Origin: Kitasatospora sp. MAP12-44 | GTDB taxonomy: Bacteria; Actinomycetota; Actinomycetes; Streptomycetales; Streptomycetaceae | DNA: 64,000 nt | Reading direction: 5' to 3' | Assembly: GCF_029892095.1 (NCBI RefSeq) | Contig: NZ_JARZAE010000004.1 | Coordinates: 8,618,001-8,682,000 of the forward strand | Shown here: positions 41,701 to 48,714 of the stretch, piece after piece | Layout of the letters: each line of letters begins with the position of its first letter | How positions within the stretch are numbered: position 1 is the stretch's first letter | Made by a program: the position numbers and the translations under genes | Notes under the pieces: generated by a model | The model's database searches: none | What the model was told of the DNA's origin: nothing | Seen by the model: the letters and a program-made list of their open reading frames with translations, nothing else

Positions 41701-42554
41701 CCGCCGTGCGCACCGCCACCGACCACGTCATGGGCACCGTCGTCTCGCTCACCGCCCCCGACACCTCCGACCCCGCTGCCTTCCAGGCCGCAGCCGCTGC
41801 CGTGTTCGCCCACCTCCACTACGACGACGAAGTCTTCTCGCCGTTCAAGCCGGACAGTCCGATCAGCCGGATCCGCGACGGACGCCTGCCCCTGACCGCC
41901 CTCGCCGACCACCCCGACGGCCCACGGATCCGCGAAGTCCTGGACCTGTGCGAGCAGTTGAAGCAGGACAGCGGCGGCGCGTTCGACGCCTGGGCGGTCG
42001 GCGACCCACCGCACTTCGACCCGTGCGGCGCGGTGAAGGGCTGGGCTACCGAAGCAGCCTCCGCCCTGGCCCTCGCCCACGGCCTGCCCCGGCACGTCCT
42101 GAACGCCGGCGGCGACGTCCGCCTGCACAGCGGCGACGACCCCGCCCCCTGGCGGGTCGGCATCACCGACCCCCACCACCCGGGCACCGTGCTGACCGTG
42201 CTCCACCTGCAGGACGGCGCGGTGGCCACCTCCGGCACCGCCGAACGCGGCGCCCACGTCTTCGACCCGCGCACCGCACGCCCCGCCACCGGCCTCGCCC
42301 AGGTCACCGTCACCGGCCCCGACCTCACCCTCGCCGACGGCTACGCCACCGCCGCCCTCGCCATGACCACCGGCCCCCACGGCCCGGCCACCGCCCACGC
42401 CTGGCTGGACGACCTCGCCCACCGCACCGGCTACCAGGCACTCACCGTCGACCCGCACGGCGCCGTCCGCCACACCCCCGGCCTGACCGGCCTGCTCACC
42501 GCGCCCGCCGCCCATCACCCTGACCGCCAAGGAACAGGGCAACGGAGCGGGTGA
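41697..42554 (+). CDS. apbE: FAD:protein FMN transferase
   Basis: 285 residues, ApbE fold: MGTVVSL near the start, DPCGAVKGWATEAAS, LNAGGDVRL and SGTAERGAHVFDPRTARPA. The metal and FAD-binding acids are in these motifs. It transfers FMN from FAD to a Thr/Ser in S/D-GA-T/S-x-T/S sites; the target is the FMN-binding protein encoded just upstream. GTG 41697 overlaps that gene's stop. Confidence 0.93.
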   Translation: MTAVRTATDHVMGTVVSLTAPDTSDPAAFQAAAAAVFAHLHYDDEVFSPFKPDSPISRIRDGRLPLTALADHPDGPRIREVLDLCEQLKQDSGGAFDAWAVGDPPHFDPCGAVKGWATEAASALALAHGLPRHVLNAGGDVRLHSGDDPAPWRVGITDPHHPGTVLTVLHLQDGAVATSGTAERGAHVFDPRTARPATGLAQVTVTGPDLTLADGYATAALAMTTGPHGPATAHAWLDDLAHRTGYQALTVDPHGAVRHTPGLTGLLTAPAAHHPDRQGTGQRSG

Positions 42555-42605
42555 CGAGCACGAGGGAAGGACTTGTGCCGACGGGTGCGGAGAGCGGGGA
42601 CGGGG

Positions 42606-42825
42606 TCAGGACGCCGGATCGAACAGCTCGGCGAGCAGGCCGGCGCCGGCGGCGGGGGCTTGGCCGCGCCGATGAATGCCAAGCGCTCCACCGATTCCTC
42701 GCCGTAGACGCGGTATCCGGACGCGGTCCGGCCGGCGGGCAGCAGCCCGCGCCCTCGTAGAACCGCAGGGTGGTCGCGGGCACACCACTGCGTTCGGCGA
42801 GCTGGGAGATCCGAAGGCTGGTCAC
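42606..42825 (-). pseudogene. MerR-family regulator, frameshifted and truncated
   Basis: GTG 42825 begins a MerR helix-turn-helix (LRISQLAERSGVPATTLRFYEGAG). A one-base loss then moves the rest (LLPAGRTASGYRVYGEESVERLAFIG) to another frame, and the gene ends soon after without the effector domain. The MerR-type promoter upstream is still recognisable. Confidence 0.75.
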
Positions 42826-42834
42826 ACCGCGACC

Positions 42835-42863
42835 GTAAACCTTGGAGCAGTGTCGAAGGTCAA
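42835..42863 (-). promoter_or_regulatory. MerR-type promoter/operator
   Basis: On the minus strand TTGACC (42863-42858) and GTTTAC (42840-42835) flank a dyad, ACCTTGGAGCA/GTGTCGAAGGT (42839-42860). This is the classic arrangement in which MerR proteins bind between -35 and -10. It precedes the broken merR-like gene by about 10 bases, so the message would be nearly leaderless. Confidence 0.6.
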
Positions 42864-42935
42864 GCCCGCTTCTGCCGCTGGTCGGGCAACATCCATCCCG
42901 GCGCCGACCGCTGGAGCGCTCCTGCCCGACAGCGG

Positions 42936-44117
42936 TCAGGCCACCGGCCATCCGGCCAGGGCGGCGACGGCGCCCAGCAGTCCCGCCCCGAGCAGGGCGG
43001 TGACCACCCCTCGGCGGGCAGCTAGCAGCCACACGGCCGCCGCGCCCAGCACACCGAACTGCCAGGCGTGCTCAAGGGCAAGAGCGAGGGGGATCGAGGA
43101 GCCGGCGATGGCGCCGATCACGGCGGGCCCGGCGCCGGTCAGGAACGCCTGCACCCGCTGGTCGGCCCGCAGCCGGTCGAACCGGGGTCCGCCGAAGATC
43201 ACGAACAGGAACGACGGTGTGAAGGCCACCGCGGCGGCCAGCAGTCCGCCCCACACGCCGGCTGCGGCATAGCCGACCACCGCGACGGTCTGCACCACCG
43301 GACCTGGTGTGATCTGCCCCAGCGCCACCGCGTTGAGGAACTGGCCGTCGCTCATCCAGTGGTAGTGGTGCACCGCGTCGGCCTGCATCAGCGGGATGAT
43401 CACGAACCCGCCACCGTAAGACAGCGCACCGACCTTGAACGCCACCCACGTCAGCGCCAGCAGGCCCCCGGCACCTACCGCCGGGGCGGTGGCCAACACC
43501 GGCCACGAGCCCCACCGGTTCCGCTCTCTCGCAGCGCCGGCCCGCATTGCGACCTCGACCAGGCCGGCACCCACCAGCACCAGGACCAGCCACGGCCCCA
43601 CCAGCGCGGCCGCAGCCCCGCCTGTCAGGCCATAGCCGATCCATCGGCCCCGCGCGGCCCGCCCGTCGCCGGCTCGGTTCCAGCTCGCAGGCACCAGGGA
43701 GACGGCTGCCTGGACGGCGACCGCGGCCACGGCCGCCCCGGCGCCGGCTGCGGTGCCCCGCACCCACAGCGGCGGATGCCCGGCCAGGAACAGCGCGGCC
43801 AGTGCCAGGATCAGCACCAGCCCCGGCACGATAAAGCACAGCCCGCCGACCAGCGCGCCGGCCAGCCCGCGCAACCGCCACGCGGTGAAGATCGCCAACT
43901 GAGTCGACGCCGGGCCCGGCAGCAGGTTCGTCGCCGCGATCCCGTCCTCGAACTCGGCGGCGGAGATCCACTGCCGCCGTTCCACACAGAGCTTGCGCAG
44001 CAGCGCGATATGCGTTGGCGGACCGCCGAACCCGATGCAGCCGATCCGGCCCCACTCCAGGGCTACTGTCCCTAGCCCGACCCGGGCACCACCGGCCCGG
44101 TCCTCCTCTGCTGCCAC
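42936..44117 (-). CDS. chrA: Chromate-transporter-family protein (ChrA)
   Basis: 393 residues, two homologous halves. Half 1 has GRIGCIGFGGPPTHIALLRKLCV and NLLPGPASTQLAIFTAW; half 2 has FKVGALSYGGGFVIIPLMQADAV and ALGQITPGPVVQTVAVVGY. These are the conserved G-rich motifs of long-chain CHR transporters. There are ten or so membrane helices. GTG 44117 follows AGGAGAG. It exports chromate in characterised members; substrate not proven here. Confidence 0.92.
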   Translation of the reverse strand: MAAEEDRAGGARVGLGTVALEWGRIGCIGFGGPPTHIALLRKLCVERRQWISAAEFEDGIAATNLLPGPASTQLAIFTAWRLRGLAGALVGGLCFIVPGLVLILALAALFLAGHPPLWVRGTAAGAGAAVAAVAVQAAVSLVPASWNRAGDGRAARGRWIGYGLTGGAAAALVGPWLVLVLVGAGLVEVAMRAGAARERNRWGSWPVLATAPAVGAGGLLALTWVAFKVGALSYGGGFVIIPLMQADAVHHYHWMSDGQFLNAVALGQITPGPVVQTVAVVGYAAAGVWGGLLAAAVAFTPSFLFVIFGGPRFDRLRADQRVQAFLTGAGPAVIGAIAGSSIPLALALEHAWQFGVLGAAAVWLLAARRGVVTALLGAGLLGAVAALAGWPVA

Positions 44118-44223
44118 GTCGTGCTCTCCTCGTCGACCGAACCGCGCCGCGACCCTACCCGCAATTGGGAATGCACCACTTCGGGTGTTGCCAGGAGTCG
44201 CTGCGCCGCGGCTTGGCAGGGTG

Positions 44224-44460
44224 TCACAAGTGGGTGGCTCCAGGTAGGCGGCCGAGGACAGGCAGGGCAGTGAACGCCTCGGCTTGGGCAGCCGCGATGC
44301 CGTCATCGGAGTCGTCGACGGCCAGGCACCGGGCCGGGTCGGCGCCGAGACGGCGGGCGGCTTCCAGGTATGCGTCGGAGGCCGGCTTTGCCCGGGGTAC
44401 GTCGTCGAGAGTGACGATGACGGGCAGCAGCTTGTCCAGCCGGAGTCGGTGGATGCCGTG
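44224..44460 (-). pseudogene. C-terminal remnant of a HAD phosphatase
   Basis: LDKLLPVIVTLDDVPRAKP followed by DAYLEAARRLGADPARCLAVDDSDDGIAAAQA is the C-terminal half of a beta-phosphoglucomutase-like HAD enzyme (motif III Lys in AKP, motif IV VDDSDDG). The nucleophile Asp and cap domain are missing where an IS21 fragment now begins. Confidence 0.7.
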
Positions 44461-44700
44461 GTGGACGAGCACCGCGAGCAGGCCGCGACCACGGCCATCG
44501 ACACCGCCTGCAGGCTCCTGAGGCTGCCGTCGATCCGCAACGAGCTCGCCGAGCTCGCCGACCGGGCGGCGAAGGACCAAATGACCTACCGCGGCTTTCT
44601 CGCCGAGTTGCTGATGGCCGAGTGCGACGACCGGGCCCGCCGCCGCTCCGAGCGGCGGATCAAGGCCGCCGGATTCCCATGGGACAAGTCGCCGCAGTTA
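44461..44700 (+). mobile_element. IS21-type helper ATPase (IstB) remnant
   Basis: From GTG 44461 the plus strand encodes REQAATTAIDTACRLLRLPSIRNELAE and RGFLAELLMAECDDRARRRSERRIKAAGFP, the N-terminal region of IstB-like transposase helpers. It stops before the Walker A motif. It joins the HAD remnant exactly at its left edge, consistent with an old insertion. Confidence 0.75.
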
Positions 44701-44715
44701 TCTGGCGTTGTCGGT

Positions 44716-45174
44716 TCAGCTGGCGCTGTCGTCGCTGTTCAGGACGTTGCCGACGCCGTCTGCCACGTGCGGCTTGCCCTCTCGCAGTGCTTCGGCCTCG
44801 GCGAGTTCCTGCCGCAGTCGCTCGTACTGGGTCCGGGCCATCTCCTGGTGCATAGGCGACCTGCCCTCGGCGTTGACGTGCTCCAGCAGTCGCTCCGCGC
44901 CCGCGAGGAACTGCCTGATCGCCTCGATCGGGCGCTGATGCCCGCAGGGGGCCTCGTTCCCGTTCTTGTCGAAGACCTCGGCGGCGTTGGCGTTGTTCAC
45001 CCACACGCTGATGCCTTGATCGTGGATGACCACGTTGAAGGCTGGCTCTTCGGGTTCACCTTCGGTGACGACCGTGAACTCTTCGCCCGGGCGCATCCAG
45101 TGATCGGTGCCCCATGGCTCCAGCCACAGGCAGAGCATGTTCGTGGTGGCGTTGTCGACGCTGGTCTTCGGCAT
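44716..45174 (-). CDS. Hypothetical protein
   Basis: 152 residues, acidic, no signal peptide or membrane helix. The first 70 residues look like a beta-rich domain (TNMLCLWLEPWGTDHWMRPGEEFTVV, AFNVVIHDQGISVWVNNA). The rest is helical (RPIEAIRQFLAGAERLLEHV, YERLRQELAEAEALREGKP). Similar proteins occur across Streptomyces but I know no function. ATG 45174. The gap to 45417 holds only a 29-codon frame (45234-45323, minus strand) I cannot assign. Confidence 0.65.
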   Translation of the reverse strand: MPKTSVDNATTNMLCLWLEPWGTDHWMRPGEEFTVVTEGEPEEPAFNVVIHDQGISVWVNNANAAEVFDKNGNEAPCGHQRPIEAIRQFLAGAERLLEHVNAEGRSPMHQEMARTQYERLRQELAEAEALREGKPHVADGVGNVLNSDDSAS

Positions 45175-45417
45175 GGCAGCACCGTAGCGAAGCCTCGGCA
45201 TTGGTCGCCGAGGTGGCCGTTGAAGCGGGTGGGTCAACGATCGTCGAGGCCGTGTTCGCGGAGTCGACGTTGGAGGCGGAGGATCTCTCCGTAGAGCGGC
45301 GGCGAGCTTCTGTTCCGGTTCATGCACTTGCTCTCGGCGGGTGCTGCGTTCGCGTCGGAGGGCCTGCGTCGATCGGCTGAGGTCTGTACGTCACCGCGAG
45401 GTTTGATGGTCTTGGAA

Positions 45418-45471
45418 TTACGGCGGTGGAGTGGGAACGCCGGATGCCTCGCGCCGTCCTAGCGTGAGCGC
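45418..45471 (+). promoter_or_regulatory. PhyH promoter/operator, copy 1
   Basis: TTACGGCGGTGGAGTGGGAA starts exactly 54 bases before the ATG of the PhyH gene and is followed by CCGTCCTAGCG. The same block, same spacing and same ATGACCAC start recur at 48056. Likely the binding site of the adjacent AraC regulator plus the core promoter. Confidence 0.6.
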
Positions 45472-46242
45472 ATGACCACACGCCCCGTTTCCGTGCGAAC
45501 CACGTCCTTCCGCCAGGACGGCTATGCCGCTTTGGGCGAGCTGCTGTCGCTGACCGAGGTCGACGCGTACCGGGAGATCTACGACCGCTTCCTCAATGGT
45601 GAGATCGACTGCGGTGACAAGCGCTCGGACCTCGGTGCCGGCAGTGCCCGCAGCACCGCCTCCGAGAACATCACGCAGATCATGTGGCCCTCCGCGCTGT
45701 TTCCGGCGCTGCTCGAGCTTCCGCTGCACCGGCGCTCTCTTGCGCAGGCCCGGGAGTTGATGGGCGAGGACGTGATCCTGGACTTCGACATGCTGATCGA
45801 CAAGGCACCGCACACCGCGGTGCCGACGCCCTGGCACCAGGACGTCGCCTACTGGGTCGGACTGCCGGACACCCGGGCCGTGTCCATCTGGGTCGCGCTG
45901 GATGAGGCGACGTTGGACAACGGCTGCATGTGGTACGTCCGCGGCTCGCACCAGACCCTGATCCGTCCGCACTGGCCGGCCGGTGCCGGCGGCGGCGCGA
46001 TCGAGTGCGAGTGCTCGGAGGACGAACCGGGCGCAGCACCGGTGCCGTTGGCCCCCGGCTATGCCGCCGCGCACGGCGGTGGGACGCTGCACTATTCCCG
46101 CGGCAACACCACCGGCGGGCACCGCCGCGCGTACGTCCTGAACTTCCGTCCGGCCGCCATGGTCAAGTTGGAGCGGGAGAAGGGGATGGACCATGGTCTG
46201 CGGAGCAATGTGCGGGCCGTGCGCAACGCGGACGCGCGGTGA
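45472..46242 (+). CDS. Phytanoyl-CoA dioxygenase (PhyH) family oxygenase
   Basis: 256 residues of the Fe(II)/2-oxoglutarate PhyH family. Metal ligands: WHQDVAYW (HxD) and the distal His in the region HGGGTLHYSRGNTTGGHRRAY, whose Arg would bind 2-oxoglutarate. N-terminal FRQDGYAALGELLSLTEVDAYREIYD is typical. ATG 45472. The stop overlaps the start of a beta-propeller gene (GTGA). An AraC regulator follows. Substrate unknown; catabolic or secondary-metabolite hydroxylation are both possible. Confidence 0.9.
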   Translation: MTTRPVSVRTTSFRQDGYAALGELLSLTEVDAYREIYDRFLNGEIDCGDKRSDLGAGSARSTASENITQIMWPSALFPALLELPLHRRSLAQARELMGEDVILDFDMLIDKAPHTAVPTPWHQDVAYWVGLPDTRAVSIWVALDEATLDNGCMWYVRGSHQTLIRPHWPAGAGGGAIECECSEDEPGAAPVPLAPGYAAAHGGGTLHYSRGNTTGGHRRAYVLNFRPAAMVKLEREKGMDHGLRSNVRAVRNADAR

Positions 46243-47090
46243 CGGTGTCCAGGGCTTTGGAGCGCCCGTCGTGGGCGCACCGCGGTATCGCTGCCGTGGC
46301 CGATGGCCGTCTGGCGACGTTCGACCCCGGGAACAGCGTCCTGCGAATCGCCGACGCCGGCGGAGAGCTGATCGCCGAGCACACCACGCCGGTCATCACC
46401 GCGCACGGGGTCACGTCGGGGTTCGGTGAGGGCGGACGGGAACTGCTGTGGATCGCCGACACGGCCTCCGCGCCTCGCCCCGATCCGTCCGGCGGCTATT
46501 GGCACTGGTATGCGCCGGGGCACGGACGGGTGGTGGCGCTGGGTCTGGACGGCACGATCGAAGAGGAGCTCGCGTTGCCCCCGTTGCGGATCTATGACGG
46601 TCGACGGTTCGAGCCGACCGCTGTGCTGCCGTTGCCGGACTGGGGTCCGATCTAGGTGAGCGACGGTTACGGCGCGGGGCTGGTCCACCGCCACAGCACC
46701 GCCGGGGAGTATCTCGGGGCGGCTCCGGCCAGTCGGAACGGTGCCTTTCGCTGCCTGCACGCGATGGTGCGCGATGGCGGCCAGGTGCTCTTGGCGGATC
46801 GGGAGAACGACCGGGTGGTGGTTCGGGGTCCGCAGGGGTGACTGGTGCGGACGTTCGCCGAGGGCCTGCGCAGGCCCAGCGCCCTGGCGTGGCGTCATGA
46901 CACGCTCGTGGTAAGCGAGTTGTCGGCAGCGGTGGCCGTGTTGGACCGTGCCGGCCGGGTGATGCGGAGGCTCGGAACGGGCAGCGCCGTTTTGGACCGG
47001 CCTGGCTGGCCCAACGCCGTTGATCCCGGCGGCGCGACGATCGCTCCGCAGGTGCCGGCCAGCGGGCCGGTTCAACGGCGGCTGTCGCGA
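46239..47090 (+). pseudogene. NHL/SMP-30-like beta-propeller with two in-frame stops
   Basis: One continuous frame encodes propeller-like repeats: HRGIAAVADGRLATFDPGNSVLRIAD, GRELLWIADTA, GYGAGLVHRHSTAGEYLG, VLLADRENDRVVVRGPQG, PSALAWRHDTLVVSELSAAVAVLD, WPNAVDPGGATI. It is interrupted by TAG at 46653 (where related proteins have Trp) and TGA at 46839, with no frame change. The 3' end is also missing. Start GTG 46239 is coupled to phyH. Two nonsense changes imply decay; it is otherwise well preserved. Confidence 0.75.
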
Positions 47091-47144
47091 CCGGTGGTGC
47101 CATGGCACGATCGGGGTCTGCTGACCCGGGGCGGGAGAACGACC

Positions 47145-48050
47145 ATGACGGCACCGCCGTTCAACGACGAGGTGGACCTGGGCCAGACCGCCGAACGCAC
47201 CGTGGTGGATCTGGCCGGGCTCGGTCTGGGCCCGATGCTGGCCCTGGGCCGCTACCGGTACCTGTATGCCCATGCCGCACGGCCGCCGGAGCGCCACCGC
47301 ACCCTGCTGGTACTGGCCGTGCCGGTTCGCGGCATGTTCGCCTTCGACGTCGACGGTGAGGTCCATCGGGTGCGCCCCGGCCAGGCCATCCGCGTTCCGC
47401 CTGGCGCCGCCTACCACACGGGCCTGACCGCCGAGCCCCGCGGCGAGCTGATCTGGCTCATCGCCCGGACCAACGCCCCGACGCTGCCCGGCCAGGACGA
47501 TCTCCACCGGGCGCTGGAGGCGCTCATGGTCCCGGGGCCGCTCATGGCCCCGGGGGCGGACCCTGTCCGCGACAGCCTGGAGCGGGCCCTGGCCCTGGCC
47601 GGCGGCGAGCGCGACTGGACCACCGAGGCGTTGCTGCGGCACACCGTCGCCGCAGCGGTACTGGAGGCCACCCGGGCGTTCACTCACACCGGATCACCGC
47701 CGGCGACCTGGCCGCATCACCGCATCGTCCCCGTGCTGGCCTGGATCGAAGACCACATCGCCGACCCGGTCACCCCCGCCGAGCTCGCCGACATGGCCGG
47801 GCTGTCCACGAGCCACTTCTACGAGGCGTTCCGCACCGCGACCGGCACCACTCCCAAGGACTACCTGCTGCGCCGCAAGACCGAGTACGCCCGCGACTGG
47901 CTGCAAAGAGACCCGGCGGTGCCGGTCACGGCCGTCGCTCACACGCTGGGGTTCTCATCTTCGCAGCGGTTCGCCACGATCTTCCGCCGCTACCACGGCA
48001 TCTCACCCACGGTTTGCAGAACAACCTTCCGCGATCACCGCGAACCATAG
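47145..48050 (+). CDS. AraC-family regulator
   Basis: 301 residues: N-terminal cupin-like sensor (YLYAHAARPPERHRTLLVLAVPVRGMFAFDVDGEVHRVRPGQAIRVPPGAAYH) and a C-terminal double helix-turn-helix (WIEDHIADPVTPAELADMAGLSTSHFYEAFRTATGTTPKDYLLRRK...AVAHTLGFSSSQRFATIFRRYHGISP). ATG 47145 follows GGGAGAACG. It is the natural candidate to bind the duplicated TTACGGCGG block on both sides of the locus. Confidence 0.92.
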   Translation: MTAPPFNDEVDLGQTAERTVVDLAGLGLGPMLALGRYRYLYAHAARPPERHRTLLVLAVPVRGMFAFDVDGEVHRVRPGQAIRVPPGAAYHTGLTAEPRGELIWLIARTNAPTLPGQDDLHRALEALMVPGPLMAPGADPVRDSLERALALAGGERDWTTEALLRHTVAAAVLEATRAFTHTGSPPATWPHHRIVPVLAWIEDHIADPVTPAELADMAGLSTSHFYEAFRTATGTTPKDYLLRRKTEYARDWLQRDPAVPVTAVAHTLGFSSSQRFATIFRRYHGISPTVCRTTFRDHREP

Positions 48051-48055
48051 TCAAC

Positions 48056-48109
48056 TTACGGCGGAGGAACGGGAACGCGAAGCCGCAGTACCGTCCCTAG
48101 CCTCGGCGC
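48056..48109 (+). promoter_or_regulatory. PhyH promoter/operator, copy 2
   Basis: TTACGGCGGAGGAACGGGAA, then CCGTCCCTAGC, 54 bases before an ATGACCAC start. It matches copy 1 at 45418 in sequence and exact spacing. The conserved bases (TTACGGCGG-GGA--GGGAACGC and CTAGC) mark the likely regulator site and core promoter. Confidence 0.6.
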
Positions 48110-48211
48110 ATGACCACCCGCCGCCAACGCCACGCTCGGCCGTACCGGCGCCGTGGCATCAACGCGCTGCGGCCTGGCCCCCTGAACCACTCCCACGGCA
48201 ACAGCACCTGA
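48110..48211 (+). pseudogene. Collapsed second copy of the PhyH gene
   Basis: A 33-codon frame begins MTTR, as the PhyH gene does, and ends GPLNHSHGNST, which resembles GTLHYSRGNTT near the end of the PhyH protein. About 200 codons between are missing. With the duplicated promoter in front, this is best read as a decayed tandem copy. Confidence 0.5.
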
Positions 48212-48358
48212 CGGCGCCGCAGGGCCACATCCTCGACTGCCGCCACGCCCTGAGCTTCAACCGCTGACTGCTCCTGGCCCTGGGCCAGGCAGGCGCGGGA
48301 TCCGGAAACCGGCGCCGCGGGATCGCAACCCTCGCACGCCACCAGACAGGAGAGTGCA

Positions 48359-48634
48359 GTGCACCTGCTCACCAGACGACGCATCGCGGCGATCGCCGCC
48401 CCGGCGGCCTTGATCACCGTGCTCCAGGCCGCGGCGCTGCTGCCGGCCGGGACGGCGGCGGCCACCGCGCGCGCCGGGGCCGGCGTGGTCATCCCCGCGC
48501 CCAAGACCGCCGTCGCCACCGGCGCGCCGGCTACCGTGACTGCGTCCAGCCGGATCGTCTATCCGGGCGGCCTCGGCCTGACCGACTACGCGACAGCCCT
48601 GGCTCAGGAAGTCGCCGCCGTCACCGGCACCTGA
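48359..48634 (+). pseudogene. Secreted GH20-like N-terminal fragment
   Basis: A 91-residue frame from GTG 48359 (AGGAGAG upstream) has a signal peptide (RRRIAAIAAPAALITVLQAAALLPAGTAAA) and then VIPAPKTAVATGAPATVTASSRIVY...YATALAQEVAAVTG. This resembles the small N-terminal domain of beta-N-acetylhexosaminidases (GH20), but the catalytic barrel is absent. It may be a truncated gene or a short secreted protein. Confidence 0.45.
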
Positions 48635-48714
48635 CTTCCGCAGTTGGTAGGCATGCGGAGGCGTCCGATATGGGGTCTGAGCTGCGGGAACATGCGGAAC
48701 GTGGCCGGGTGGGC

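Noticed and set aside
45234..45323. A 29-codon minus-strand frame (YGEILRLQRRLREHGLDD)
   Set aside because: Vaguely transposase-like but too short, with no binding site or partner gene, to call a feature.
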